DNA from: a bacterium
GTDB taxonomy: Bacteria > Zhuqueibacterota > QNDG01 > JAFGCO01
DNA length: 64,000 nt
Direction: 5' to 3'
Assembly (NCBI GenBank): GCA_016932575.1
Contig: JAFGCO010000063.1
Span: forward strand, 1-64,000
Part shown: piece by piece, positions 1 through 9,886 of the stretch
Numbering within the stretch: position 1 is the stretch's first letter
How the letters are laid out: each line of letters begins with the position of its first letter
Translations under genes and position numbers: made by a program
The notes under the pieces: model-generated
Told to the model about the DNA's origin: nothing
What the model saw: the letters and a program-made list of their open reading frames with translations, nothing else
The model's database searches: none

Positions 1-2081
1 CCTGGGGACCGGACTGGGGAGAGAACGGATATTTTCGGATCAGATGGGGCGAATGCCAGACAGGTGAATTTGCATCGTGTATCTGGAACCAAGTCGGTGG
101 AGAGAAAGATTATTCAGTATCGCTGTCATGTGATTCACTGACATTAACCGCAGGCGACTCGGCTGAATTTGAGATCACAATAAAAAATCAGAGTTCTACA
201 ACACTGGCGTGTCACATCGTAGATGCCGGTTTCAACACACTGTTTCATCCGGACAGCATTATGGCCTTTGATGATACATCCTTATGGTGCGGAGATCCTG
301 ATTTGTGTGGGTATCCTGGCAATTTCTTGGAAAATCTGGATACACCGCTGCTGGATCTAACCGGAACAATCAATCCTAAATTGACATTCATGACCCAATG
401 GGCGATAGCACCACCTTTTGATGGGAAGACATATGACGGGGCTGACGGTTGCAATGTCTGGGCGTCGGATGATGGAGGTAAAAATTACACAATCATCCGG
501 CCTTCCTATCCAGCATATACCTGTGAATATCTGTATGGTTTTAGCAGTAATGTTATGCCACTCTGGGGATTTGATGATCCGATTCCGGGCTGGGCGGGAT
601 TCAGCAATGGATGGGTACCAGCAGAATTTGATCTGAGCGCATTTCAATCAGACAGTGTGGTGATCCGCTTTTCATTCGCAGCTGATGAAGATACTATCAA
701 TCAATCCGAGCAGACTGGATTCTTTATCGATGAAATTCTGATAACTGATAACGAGCAGATTCTTTATGAGAATCACGGTTATAGCTTTGAAGGTATGTGC
801 AATACAGGATTGGGTGTCACCCAGCAGACAGACTGGTTGCATCTTGAACAGAATTATGTTTCAATAATTCAATATGATTCTGTAAAAGTCCCGGTTTCCG
901 TACACACGCACACACTGGAACCAGATACCTATCATGGAAATATTTTTGTATTCATCAATGATACAACAAGGCCTAACATGCCTCTTTTCTTTGACCTTTT
1001 GGTTGAACCAGCCGATCATGATATTGCTTTGAAAAGCATACTTTCTCCAGGAGAATTTATACCCATCCTCTGTCCGATCACGCCGCAGGTCAGGATTAAA
1101 AACATCGGAAAGAATACAGAATCCGAATTCGGCCTTGCTCTTGAGCTCAGTGTTGACAACATGCCGGCCTATACAGACACGGTATCAAATCTTACTCTGG
1201 CATCCATGCAGTCTATGACCGTTTTGTTTGATCCGATGGTTCTAACCGACAAGGCCGATTATGAGATGAATGTCTATCCTGTGGATTTGCCGGAAGACAA
1301 CAACCTCTTGAACAATGGTCTGGAAACCCGGGTGATGGTATCCAATCTCATCGATGATTTCGAACATGATCCTGTGTTGTGGACAATTGACAGGGATTGG
1401 AAGATTGCAGAATTCCAGACAGCCTATGAAGGCACCCACTGCGCAACCATACGGGCGGATAACGATTCGGATGCGGTTTTAATCTTTAATCCCGCACTGG
1501 ATCTCTCTTTAACAGATCAGGCAAGAATCCAATACCGGATCCGGTCAGGCAGCAGCGAAGGACAGCAGATCTGCTATTTTGAAATCAGTCCGGACAGCCT
1601 GAGCTGGACAAGAGCGGATTCTGTGACAGGGAGAGTGGAGTGGGAGCAGCGCCAGGTCGATCTGACGCCCATGATCCAGGCGGGACATGACAATCTGTGG
1701 TTCAGGTTTTATTACCATACAGAGAAAGTGAGAAAAAAGGATGTGTTCTGGATCGATAACATCGAGATCTATCCCGAGGATCCTTCCGGCATTGAGCGAG
1801 ACAGAATAAGGTCTCCATACACATGGAAGCTGGCTCATAACTATCCCAATCCGTTCAATCCGGTCACAAATATTCAATATACACTGCCGGTCGCGGCGCA
1901 TGTCGAGATCCGGATTTTCAATGCGCTGGGCCAGCAGGTGGCGTCTCTGATTGATGAAAAACAGCAGGCCGGCGTCTATCAAATGCAGTGGGACGGCAGC
2001 TGTTTTCCGTCGGGCCTGTATTTTTACCGGATTCAGGCGGGTGAATTTTGTGATATAAAGAAGTGCATGCTGCTGAAGTAA
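1..2081 (+). CDS. Secreted papain-family (C1A) cysteine protease with T9SS sorting domain, 5' truncated
   Basis: The reading frame is open from base 3, so the gene begins outside the window. The first residues read WGPDWGENGYFRI, the classic C-terminal stretch of papain-like proteases. In papain this directly follows the active-site Asn, so the Cys, His and Asn of the triad lie off the left edge. After the protease come a jelly-roll/MAM-like domain of the kind found in immune inhibitor A proteases (codons around bases 330-770), an Ig-like spacer, and a second MAM-like domain (about 1350-1780). The last 90 residues are a FlgD-like/type IX secretion C-terminal sorting domain starting NYPNPFNP and ending KKCMLLK. 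The product is therefore probably exported through the Sec pathway and T9SS to the cell surface or medium. The protease assignment rests on the short terminal motif only. Confidence 0.8.
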   Translation, partial: WGPDWGENGYFRIRWGECQTGEFASCIWNQVGGEKDYSVSLSCDSLTLTAGDSAEFEITIKNQSSTTLACHIVDAGFNTLFHPDSIMAFDDTSLWCGDPDLCGYPGNFLENLDTPLLDLTGTINPKLTFMTQWAIAPPFDGKTYDGADGCNVWASDDGGKNYTIIRPSYPAYTCEYLYGFSSNVMPLWGFDDPIPGWAGFSNGWVPAEFDLSAFQSDSVVIRFSFAADEDTINQSEQTGFFIDEILITDNEQILYENHGYSFEGMCNTGLGVTQQTDWLHLEQNYVSIIQYDSVKVPVSVHTHTLEPDTYHGNIFVFINDTTRPNMPLFFDLLVEPADHDIALKSILSPGEFIPILCPITPQVRIKNIGKNTESEFGLALELSVDNMPAYTDTVSNLTLASMQSMTVLFDPMVLTDKADYEMNVYPVDLPEDNNLLNNGLETRVMVSNLIDDFEHDPVLWTIDRDWKIAEFQTAYEGTHCATIRADNDSDAVLIFNPALDLSLTDQARIQYRIRSGSSEGQQICYFEISPDSLSWTRADSVTGRVEWEQRQVDLTPMIQAGHDNLWFRFYYHTEKVRKKDVFWIDNIEIYPEDPSGIERDRIRSPYTWKLAHNYPNPFNPVTNIQYTLPVAAHVEIRIFNALGQQVASLIDEKQQAGVYQMQWDGSCFPSGLYFYRIQAGEFCDIKKCMLLK

Positions 2082-2145
2082 GGGTGGAGGGCTGTTTTTT
2101 TCACTGACAAGATCTCAGTTTGTGTGAAAATGGATAAAACCCCCT

Positions 2146-2188
2146 CCTCGATCCAAAGAACGGATCGAGGTCCCCCTTGTCAGGGGGA
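2146..2188. repeat. Double inverted repeat downstream of the papain-like gene
   Basis: CCTCGATCC (2146-2154) and GGATCGAGG (2162-2170) pair perfectly around a 7-base loop. Immediately after, TCCCCC (2171-2176) and GGGGGA (2183-2188) pair around TTGTCA. It could act as an RNA hairpin at the 3' end of the upstream gene. There is no T-run directly after it, so I do not call it an intrinsic terminator. Confidence 0.5.
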
Positions 2189-2253
2189 CAGTTTTTTTCT
2201 TGATACGAAAAACGGAGAAACAGAGTATTGGAATAACGGAGCAAAAAGCGCCA

Positions 2254-2298
2254 ATAAAACACCCGGGGACCCGCTTCGCTCGGCACCCGGAGTTTTAT
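2254..2298. repeat. Dispersed palindrome, family B, copy 1
   Basis: The arms ATAAAAC (2254-2260) and GTTTTAT (2292-2298) enclose CCCGGGGACC, a GCTTCGCTCGG centre and CACCCGG. The same design, with the same core words, recurs at 18525-18568 on the opposite strand and in shorter form at 18581-18617. This suggests a dispersed extragenic palindrome family. Confidence 0.5.
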
Positions 2299-2350
2299 AT
2301 AACCTCAGGACCGTGGGAACGAGATGAATGTTTATATCAATCTTCCGTGA

Positions 2351-2419
2351 TGCAACAATAAATGTGCTGATTGCAACAATAGTGATGGATTTTTTCGAGA
2401 ATTTAACTAAATTCGAAAA
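2351..2419. promoter_or_regulatory. Paired direct repeats and hairpin, possible regulatory site
   Basis: TGCAACAATA occurs at 2351-2360 and again at 2372-2381, exactly 21 bases apart (two helical turns), as expected for side-by-side protein binding. A hairpin with arms TTTTC/GAAAA and GAATTT/AAATTC occupies 2392-2419. Both lie upstream of the FG-GAP protein gene. Function is inferred from geometry only. Confidence 0.3.
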
Positions 2420-2493
2420 GCGGAGGTAATTGAAAAGACACCTGTGAATTCAATTTCAAAGGCATCTGTGCTATAAAGATAAATCAAGAACAG

Positions 2494-2517
2494 AAACAGG
2501 GATGGCTGTTTTTTTTT
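2494..2517 (+). terminator. Possible intrinsic terminator or attenuator
   Basis: AAACAG (2494-2499) pairs with CTGTTT (2506-2511) around GGATGG, and nine T residues run from 2509 to 2517. The six-pair stem is short but the T-tract is convincing. It sits about 150 bases before the start codon at 2667 with no gene just ahead of it. It would therefore end a small untranslated transcript or attenuate the downstream gene. Confidence 0.4.
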
Positions 2518-2666
2518 ATCTTTCTGTTTTGTATCTTTATTTTAATAATCGGATGTCAGATACCTGAGGAGAAGAATTGGCCGGGATATCATATATTGTT
2601 TCATAGGCAATCCAATTGAGAATTGATGTTCTGTCAATCATGAGAGAGTGAAATAAGGAGGCAAAA

Positions 2667-5600
2667 ATGAAAGGTTATTGGCATAATGGCTGTCTGATTC
2701 TGTGCATTTGCTTGTTTGGAAATCGATCCGTTCTTACGGGTCAGCACTGGACCGATGAATTCGGGGGAAGGGCCCCGGATTCTCGTGTATTGGCGATCGA
2801 GGCGATAAATATTTCATGCAGTGAAAATGAGGTTTATGCGGGCGGCCGGTTTGTTGCAGTTGACAATCCGGAAGGCAGCCTTATTGTGAATCATATTGCC
2901 GGGTGGAGTTCACGCACCAGACAATGGTCATCGCTTGGTGACGGTATTCCCGGCGGTATCGTTTATGCGCTTGCGATGCATGGGGATGATCTGTATGCGG
3001 GCGGCTGTTTCTGTCTCAATCTGGGAGACGGTAATTATGCCAACAATATCGCGAAATGGGACGGGACAGCCTGGACCAATCTGGGCAGCGGTGTGGACAG
3101 TATCGTATACGCGATGGCGTTTCAGGGAAACGATCTGTATGTGGGAGGAGATCTTTTCAGGGCTGGTGAGCTTGTCAGCGTTCAGGGGATTGCCAGATGG
3201 GATGGGGACGAATGGCATGGGCTTGAAATGGATTGTCCTACAGCGCCAATGAATTTCTCGGGCGTGAACGGTATCGTATACAGTATCGGCATCGATCCAT
3301 TGAATGACAATCCGTTTGTCTATGTCGGAGGCGATTTTTCAAGGGCCGGTTGTCTCTATGCCGACAATATTGTCAAATGGGACGGCAGTGAATGGCAGAC
3401 ACTGGGAGGCGGGGTTGATAATAGCGTGTATGCGATTTCTGTGGATGGTAATGATGTTTATGCCGGAGGTGATTTTTTACATGCAGAAAATCCTGAAGTC
3501 CTTTTAATATCGACAACTCATATTGCGTGCTGGTCCGAAGATGATGATCACTGGCATCCATTGGATGATGGGCTTATTGGTCCTGTATATGCGATTGAAA
3601 TCGATCAAGACAATGTTTATGCAGGCGGTCGTTTTTCAGAGGGAATGGGGCCTCCCTATAATAATATTGCCATATGGGATGGCTTCAACTGGTCAGCTAT
3701 GGATGACGGCGTTAATGGTCCGGTCCGGGCACTTAGCATGATTCCGGATGGATCGCTTTATGCAGGAGGCGAATTTGCCGAGGCGAGCGATGTGGCCTCG
3801 CCGTATATCGCAGTCTGGGGAGATTATAAATATATCATGGATAATTCCCTCGAGTGGCTGACCGACTGGGCACCTTCCATGAATGAGAAGAATGGAGCAG
3901 GCATTCAGATTTCAATGAGTTCTTATCCCCATCCGGATTACGCACCGGCATTAAAAAGAAAGAGAATCGTTATTCATTTTGATATATTCCAAGGCGGATT
4001 TAATTATGGGAGTGACGTGGTTCCTGAAGGAGGGATTGCCCCCGGAAGTATTATTTCCAACGCCAAGCTTAAATTATACTTTAAGGATTGGGAATGGTAT
4101 CCTGATAATGCGGAGCCGGATTTCAGATGGTACGACGTTCATCCGATAAAAATACCCTGGAAAGAATATACATCCTGCTGGAACAGCAATAATGACGAAC
4201 CGGATCATGTTGCATGGAACGGCTGTGATCCGGCAGGTGATGAATGGGCTGATTCCGAGCCTTGTGCCTCTTTACACAGAATTGGCTTTGATTCGGAATG
4301 GATCGGCGGGGTGAAAGTGAACTATTTTGAATGGGCGGGAGAAGGATTGGATATGCTGGTTCAGCGCTGGATTAACAGTCCTGAAGAAAATCATGGCATG
4401 CTAATAAAAATACGGAGAGATGAGAATAATAAGAACGTTGATGTCCGGTTTCATTCATCAGAGTCGACCATACTTGACTGTGCCCTGCATCCAAGACTGA
4501 CTTTTGATCTGGAACCCAATCCTTTAAGCAGCAGCTCATCCGATTCATACGGATGCAGTTGGGGTGACTATGATAATGACGGATTTATGGATCTGTTTGT
4601 CACAAATTTTCAGAATCGATATGAAATTGACGGCATGTCCGCCATCTTCTTTGAAAAAAACTTTCTGTTTCATAACCATGGGGACGGGACCTTTCGGAAG
4701 GTGACGGATGAGGCCAATTTAAGTGAGATCGGGGGTTCCAGGTCCGCCTGCTGGGCCCATCTGGATGAAGATGCGTACCTGGATCTCTTTGTCGTGAATA
4801 CCAATCCCGCCAATCCGCTTGCTCTGCCGCATGGCGCAGGTAACTGTTATTACCGGAACTGCGGTGACGGATCCTTTGAACGACAGGAAGATACACCCTT
4901 TGGCGACAGCGGAACCGCCTGCTGCTGCGGTGATTTTGATCAGGACGGAGATCTGGACCTTTATATCACCAATGTTCACAACGGAGGAGCTGCCCAAAAT
5001 CAGCTCAATAAAAATAACGGGGACGGCACATTTACGGCCGTTTCCTCCGATAATCCGGATCTGGGCATCATTTCATCGGATGCCGGCGGCAATGCATGTA
5101 CCTGGATTGATTATGATAATGACGATGATCTGGATCTGTTTGTCGTCAATTCGGATCAGTCTAATTTTTTATATAAAAATCTGGGGCCCGATCAGGATTT
5201 CCGGTTTCAGAAAATTATGCTGACAACGCCGGGGAATATCATTTACCATGAAGGCATTGACTGTCAGGGATGCAGCTGGGGGGATTATAACAATGACGGT
5301 GATCCGGATTTATTTATTACCTGTTATGATGGCAATAATGCACTGTATGCCAATCTGGGAAATGGTTTATTCAGAAGGATTCTCTGGCCCAGCTGTGTGG
5401 TGACCGATGGAGGAAAATCAAGAGGAAGCTGCTGGGGAGATTATGACAATGACGGCGATCTGGATCTGTATGTCGCCAATGACGGGAACGAGAAAAATTT
5501 TCTGTATGAAAATGATGGCGATGGAGACTTTACAAGAATTTATCCGGGTGATATCACAAATGATGAAGATCAATCCAACGGATGCGCCTGGGCGGATTGT

Positions 5601-6335
5601 GACCGGGACGGCGATCTGGATCTTTTTGTGGCAAACCGGCAGGGATCGGACAATAAGATATACTATAATTGTCATTCCACTGATAATCATTGGATCGGAA
5701 TTCATTGCGAGGGAAATTTATTCTCAAATGTTTCAGCCATAGGTGCCAGGGTTTATGTGACTGCGACCCTCAATGATGAAGAGGTGACACAGATGAGAAT
5801 CATCTCTTCACAATCCGGTCTGGCAGGTCAGAACAGTCTGGATGTCCATTTCGGTCTGGGGAATGCCGTGCAGGTCAGTAAAATTGCCGTAAAATGGCCA
5901 AGCAGCCCTCTGCAGGAATTTGAAGAACTTGACGGAGATCCGATTCAGGCCGATGCCTATTATACCCTTATTGAAGGCGGTGAAATTCAATTATTGTCCT
6001 CACAAATGACAGAGGTTCAATCGAACAATAACCATGCAGGTGAATTTGAACTCTATCAGAATTTTCCCAATCCGTTCAATCCGGATACAAAAATAGCCTA
6101 TCAGCTGCCCGAAGAAGCGGACGTGACGCTTAAAATTTATGATATGCAGGGCAGAGAGATTTGGAGACAGTTTAGAAAACATCAGTCCGCAGGTCATCAC
6201 CGGATTGTCTGGAACGGATTGGATCGATTCGGAAACAGAGTGGCTTCAGGCGTGTATGTGTACAGAATTGAATTGAAGACCGGAGCGGAAAAAATGCGGT
6301 ATATCAACGCCAGAAAATTGATTTTAATTAAATAA
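2667..6335 (+). CDS. Secreted propeller / DNRLRE / FG-GAP / UnbV surface protein with T9SS sorting domain
   Basis: AAGGAGG sits 5 bases before the ATG and the first ~25 residues form a signal peptide. Residues ~30-385 hold seven kelch-like repeats each centred on YAGG or YVGG, fitting one seven-bladed propeller. Residues ~388-615 resemble a DNRLRE domain. Residues ~620-1005 contain seven FG-GAP/VCBS repeats of the DYDNDGDLDLFV type (calcium-binding propeller). Residues ~1008-1105 match the ASPIC/UnbV domain that usually follows such repeats. The end (from ~1126) is a FlgD-like T9SS sorting domain with NFPNPFNP. A cysteine stands just before nearly every FG-GAP motif, which is unusual. The likely role is a secreted or surface-anchored adhesion or binding protein. 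Its 3' end abuts the next gene, suggesting co-transcription. Confidence 0.85.
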   Translation: MKGYWHNGCLILCICLFGNRSVLTGQHWTDEFGGRAPDSRVLAIEAINISCSENEVYAGGRFVAVDNPEGSLIVNHIAGWSSRTRQWSSLGDGIPGGIVYALAMHGDDLYAGGCFCLNLGDGNYANNIAKWDGTAWTNLGSGVDSIVYAMAFQGNDLYVGGDLFRAGELVSVQGIARWDGDEWHGLEMDCPTAPMNFSGVNGIVYSIGIDPLNDNPFVYVGGDFSRAGCLYADNIVKWDGSEWQTLGGGVDNSVYAISVDGNDVYAGGDFLHAENPEVLLISTTHIACWSEDDDHWHPLDDGLIGPVYAIEIDQDNVYAGGRFSEGMGPPYNNIAIWDGFNWSAMDDGVNGPVRALSMIPDGSLYAGGEFAEASDVASPYIAVWGDYKYIMDNSLEWLTDWAPSMNEKNGAGIQISMSSYPHPDYAPALKRKRIVIHFDIFQGGFNYGSDVVPEGGIAPGSIISNAKLKLYFKDWEWYPDNAEPDFRWYDVHPIKIPWKEYTSCWNSNNDEPDHVAWNGCDPAGDEWADSEPCASLHRIGFDSEWIGGVKVNYFEWAGEGLDMLVQRWINSPEENHGMLIKIRRDENNKNVDVRFHSSESTILDCALHPRLTFDLEPNPLSSSSSDSYGCSWGDYDNDGFMDLFVTNFQNRYEIDGMSAIFFEKNFLFHNHGDGTFRKVTDEANLSEIGGSRSACWAHLDEDAYLDLFVVNTNPANPLALPHGAGNCYYRNCGDGSFERQEDTPFGDSGTACCCGDFDQDGDLDLYITNVHNGGAAQNQLNKNNGDGTFTAVSSDNPDLGIISSDAGGNACTWIDYDNDDDLDLFVVNSDQSNFLYKNLGPDQDFRFQKIMLTTPGNIIYHEGIDCQGCSWGDYNNDGDPDLFITCYDGNNALYANLGNGLFRRILWPSCVVTDGGKSRGSCWGDYDNDGDLDLYVANDGNEKNFLYENDGDGDFTRIYPGDITNDEDQSNGCAWADCDRDGDLDLFVANRQGSDNKIYYNCHSTDNHWIGIHCEGNLFSNVSAIGARVYVTATLNDEEVTQMRIISSQSGLAGQNSLDVHFGLGNAVQVSKIAVKWPSSPLQEFEELDGDPIQADAYYTLIEGGEIQLLSSQMTEVQSNNNHAGEFELYQNFPNPFNPDTKIAYQLPEEADVTLKIYDMQGREIWRQFRKHQSAGHHRIVWNGLDRFGNRVASGVYVYRIELKTGAEKMRYINARKLILIK

Positions 6336-6388
6336 TGACAAATGGTATTTGTCTGCTGAGGATGTTAATGAATCAACGGGAGAGAATC

Positions 6389-9300
6389 ATGAAAACAGAA
6401 ATTCTGCAAATTGTTATCCTATTGCTGATTGCCAACTGCATCTGCCTGGCGGGCGTGACCTCGCCCAATGGCGGGGAGCAGATATGTTCGGGCTCTACAT
6501 ATACCATTACCTGGACCATTGACAATCCCATGACGTTGCCGCCGCTTTTTCTCAACAAGGCGACCATCTATTTTTCAAAGTATGCACCTGTTCCTATTTG
6601 GCAACCGATTGCGGAAGATGTGAACAATAACGGATCATGGGACTGGAACGTGCCGGTATATACATCGGATGAAACCCATTGCAGAATCCGGGTGAAAACA
6701 CCGGAATATGACGATGTCTGCGATGCGGTGTTTACGATCAAAGCACCGGATATTGAGGTTACGGCACCGGGGAGTGGAGAGGGGTTATGGCCGGGTGAGA
6801 CATTTATAATTCAATGGGATTCAGAATGTATTAGCGGAGCGGTTGAAATTGCTTTAAAATGCAATAAAGCAACTACTATTATTGATGCTTCTGCTGCCAA
6901 TACAGGATCGTATAACTGGGTTGTGCCAGATTTTCCGTCCACTTTTTGCAGAATACAGATTACGGACACGGAAAGCGGCGTATCTGATATAAGCGATAGT
7001 TTTACAATCATGGAACCCTATATCACAGTGACCTATCCCAACGGCGGAGAAATTATCCGGGTCGATGATCCATGCACGATTACCTGGGATTCCAGAGGCA
7101 CCAGCGGAAAGGTGAGAATTTTGCATGATCAGGGGTCAGGAGGCGCATCATGGGGATGGAGAAGTATTGCAAGCGATATCGATGCTGCTGACGGAATGCA
7201 TGACTGGACCCCTGATATTTTTCAATTTGATCCCAATTATTTGATCAAGATTGTTGATATGGATGGTAACCCCTCGGATATATCGGACGGCAGTTTTTTA
7301 CTGCAGGGTATCCGCCTGGTCTATGGCCATCTCTATCATTGTTCGGGTTCAGAATGGATGATTAAATGGAGGTCAAGTGCAACAAGCGGCCATCTGAATC
7401 TGTATTCTTCAAGTACCGGTGAGGCTCCCTGGAATTTTGAAAGCGAGCTTGAATCAGATGCTGGTGATACATCAACACAAACCTTTGTATGGACGGCTCC
7501 GGATGAACCTTCTGATCATTTTCGGATTAAAATCGAAGATGCTGAAGATCCGACTTTGTTCACAGTCAGTAATGAATATGTTGTTCTGCCATCACCAGGA
7601 TTTCATGTTTACGGTCCCGGAGCAGGAGAACGATTTACCAAATGCACATATTATTCAGTACCGAATATCGGATGGATATCGTGCGGTATGAGCAGTGAGG
7701 TGGTCCTCGAATATTCCATTGACAACGGAGATCATTGGCACGAGATTGAAACTGTTGAAAACGAAGATGGTTATAATGAATACCTGCCCTGGTACATACC
7801 GGATGATATAACATCCACATCACATCAATGTAAAATAAGAGTTACGGATCAGACAACCGGTATTTTTGGTGAAGGTGAAAATTTTTCAATTTATATTCCT
7901 GCATTACAGTTATTGACTCCAAATGGCGGGGATATCTGGCCGATTGGTTCCACACAGGAGATATCATGTATAGTCACAGATTATCAGCCTATTTTTGGAT
8001 ATTTGATATTTTCGTATTCGATTGATTCAGGTGAGCATTGGGAGGATATTGAAATATTACCACCATATGATTCTGATTATTGGGAATGTTCATATGAATG
8101 GCACATTGAAGAAGACATTGATCCCTCAGATCAATGTTTGATAAAAGCGTACCTTGCCGGAATGGCTTACCCGGATGAGAACTGTACGACAAGTGACACA
8201 AGTGATGTATTTACCCTGTGCCAACCTCATATTGAGTTTGTCAAACCCGAAATGAATGAAAATCTTCTTGCTGATGAAAACTACACCATCCGCTGGGATG
8301 TATGCGGCACAAGCGGCCTTTTGAAAATCGAATTCCTGCAGGCAGGTGCCGGAGAGCTTGAGCTGCTTGGCGAAAACATACCGGCTGACCAGTGCACACT
8401 TTCCTGGTCCGTACCGGATTTGAATGGCATGAATCATCGTCTTACAATTACAGATATGGCTTCGCCGGATTATTTTGATTGGGTATATTTTAATATCCGG
8501 GGAAGCTGCGAAGCGCCTGCTGTCTGGATTCCAGATTATACGGTATGCGGCCTGGATACGATTATTGTGGATGTGATGCTTTCAGGTAATGAAGATCCAA
8601 TTGATTCATTTGAATTCACTCTGAACGCCAGCAACTGGGAAATGGTTGATTTTCTTTACGTTCAAAGAGGTGATTTAACCGAACATTTTGATAACTTTGA
8701 TTTTACGATTCCCGATCCGGACAATGAAGTGGATATTTCCGCGTCCTCAGCAATATCAATTCCTTCAAACAGTCAGGGCAGCCTTGCAAGGGTACTCACA
8801 CGTGTTTATTGTTTTGAGGGTTCAGCCTATGAGCCGAACTCAAATTTAACTTTGATCAACAGAGTAGGCGACATCAGTACATACAATCACTGTGCCGGTC
8901 TTATTGAAGGCGAATTTTGTTCCAAGGGCGACATCAACTGCGATCATATTATTGATGACAAGGATTATCACTGGGTCATTGATTATTTTATGAGCCATTA
9001 CACTTACGGTTATCCGGAATGCTGCGGTCAATGCCAGCTGGATGTGCTTGATGTGGTGTACGACGAAAGGATCACGCTGGCCGATGCGCGTGTGCTTTAT
9101 ACAGCCTGGGAAAACAGTGCTCTGCCTCCTGTGGATGTGGAGTCGCCTGTTTCTCCTGAAGAGGGTATCGAGGTTATTTTTACACAGCTTGAATGTCAGC
9201 CCGGCGATGATGTGGACATTGAAGTCACGCTCGATAATCCTCTCAATCTCAGTGAATTCGGATTGTATGTATCTTACAGACCTGGATTTATGTCATTTGA

Positions 9301-9886
9301 AGGGATTACTGCAGGCAGCCTGACCGGCGGATGGGATTTCCTGGATGCGAATCCGATTCCCACTTCTGAAGGACCTCCGGAAAGCAGCGGATTACTGATG
9401 TTAGGAGGCTTCAACTCGGAGAGCATCACAAGCGGTACAGAAGGCACACTGATGGTATTGCATTTTCACGTTCATGAAGATGCAGAAGGATACAGCACCA
9501 TTGATGTGCTTGATTATTTTGATGGATTGCGCCGGGCTGGATACAGGGTGGGTCATGTCGGGATCGCTGAATCAACTGCAATGAAACTGAAAGATAGCCG
9601 GATCCCTCAGGAGTACAGTCTGGGCAAAGCGTATCCCAATCCGTTCAATCAGAACATGCGTTTTGATTTTCATCTGCCGGAAAGAACGGATGTGCATGTC
9701 GAGATATTTGACACACGCGGCACACTGGTCAGAACGCTCATATCCAAAACCCTGTCGCCGGGTGTGTATCAGGCGGAATGGAACGGACTGGATGATCAAT
9801 ACCGGGCGGTCGCATCCGGGCAGTATGTGTACCGGTTGAAGAGCGATGCGTTTACGGCCATGGAGAAGTGTATTCTGCTGAAATAG
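6389..9886 (+). CDS. Secreted Ig-like (Kre9/KNH) repeat protein with cohesin-like and dockerin-like segments, T9SS sorted
   Basis: I place the start at 6389, where a GGGAGAG element precedes the ATG and a clean signal peptide (MKTEILQIVILLLIANCICL) begins. An upstream in-frame ATG at 6335 would bury it. Six or seven Ig-like repeats of the Kre9/KNH1 type follow, each opening with a SPNGGE / YPNGGE-like motif and an ITW strand. Residues ~700-840 look cohesin-like. At ~847 a dockerin-type calcium loop (DINCDHIIDDKD) occurs with an irregular second copy. Residues ~925-1057 form a second cohesin-like domain. The last ~90 residues are a FlgD-like sorting domain (YPNPFNQ). It is 54 bases from the preceding gene and ends at a strong terminator, so the two probably form one transcription unit. 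Confidence 0.75.
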   Translation: MKTEILQIVILLLIANCICLAGVTSPNGGEQICSGSTYTITWTIDNPMTLPPLFLNKATIYFSKYAPVPIWQPIAEDVNNNGSWDWNVPVYTSDETHCRIRVKTPEYDDVCDAVFTIKAPDIEVTAPGSGEGLWPGETFIIQWDSECISGAVEIALKCNKATTIIDASAANTGSYNWVVPDFPSTFCRIQITDTESGVSDISDSFTIMEPYITVTYPNGGEIIRVDDPCTITWDSRGTSGKVRILHDQGSGGASWGWRSIASDIDAADGMHDWTPDIFQFDPNYLIKIVDMDGNPSDISDGSFLLQGIRLVYGHLYHCSGSEWMIKWRSSATSGHLNLYSSSTGEAPWNFESELESDAGDTSTQTFVWTAPDEPSDHFRIKIEDAEDPTLFTVSNEYVVLPSPGFHVYGPGAGERFTKCTYYSVPNIGWISCGMSSEVVLEYSIDNGDHWHEIETVENEDGYNEYLPWYIPDDITSTSHQCKIRVTDQTTGIFGEGENFSIYIPALQLLTPNGGDIWPIGSTQEISCIVTDYQPIFGYLIFSYSIDSGEHWEDIEILPPYDSDYWECSYEWHIEEDIDPSDQCLIKAYLAGMAYPDENCTTSDTSDVFTLCQPHIEFVKPEMNENLLADENYTIRWDVCGTSGLLKIEFLQAGAGELELLGENIPADQCTLSWSVPDLNGMNHRLTITDMASPDYFDWVYFNIRGSCEAPAVWIPDYTVCGLDTIIVDVMLSGNEDPIDSFEFTLNASNWEMVDFLYVQRGDLTEHFDNFDFTIPDPDNEVDISASSAISIPSNSQGSLARVLTRVYCFEGSAYEPNSNLTLINRVGDISTYNHCAGLIEGEFCSKGDINCDHIIDDKDYHWVIDYFMSHYTYGYPECCGQCQLDVLDVVYDERITLADARVLYTAWENSALPPVDVESPVSPEEGIEVIFTQLECQPGDDVDIEVTLDNPLNLSEFGLYVSYRPGFMSFEGITAGSLTGGWDFLDANPIPTSEGPPESSGLLMLGGFNSESITSGTEGTLMVLHFHVHEDAEGYSTIDVLDYFDGLRRAGYRVGHVGIAESTAMKLKDSRIPQEYSLGKAYPNPFNQNMRFDFHLPERTDVHVEIFDTRGTLVRTLISKTLSPGVYQAEWNGLDDQYRAVASGQYVYRLKSDAFTAMEKCILLK

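Larger units (their letters stand above)
2082..2666. other. Gene-poor spacer with palindromes, direct repeats and a terminator-like hairpin
   Basis: I see no credible gene here. In order it holds a 9-bp inverted repeat (CCTCGATCC 2146-2154 / GGATCGAGG 2162-2170), a second small palindrome (2171-2176 / 2183-2188), a longer CCCGG-cored palindrome (2254-2298), a pair of 10-bp direct repeats (TGCAACAATA at 2351 and 2372), a hairpin (2392-2419) and a stem followed by nine T (2494-2517). The ribosome binding site of the next gene (AAGGAGG, 2655-2661) closes the spacer. Confidence 0.6.

Noticed and set aside
2124..2327. A 67-codon frame in the first long spacer
   Set aside because: It is generated by inverted repeats and lacks a start signal.
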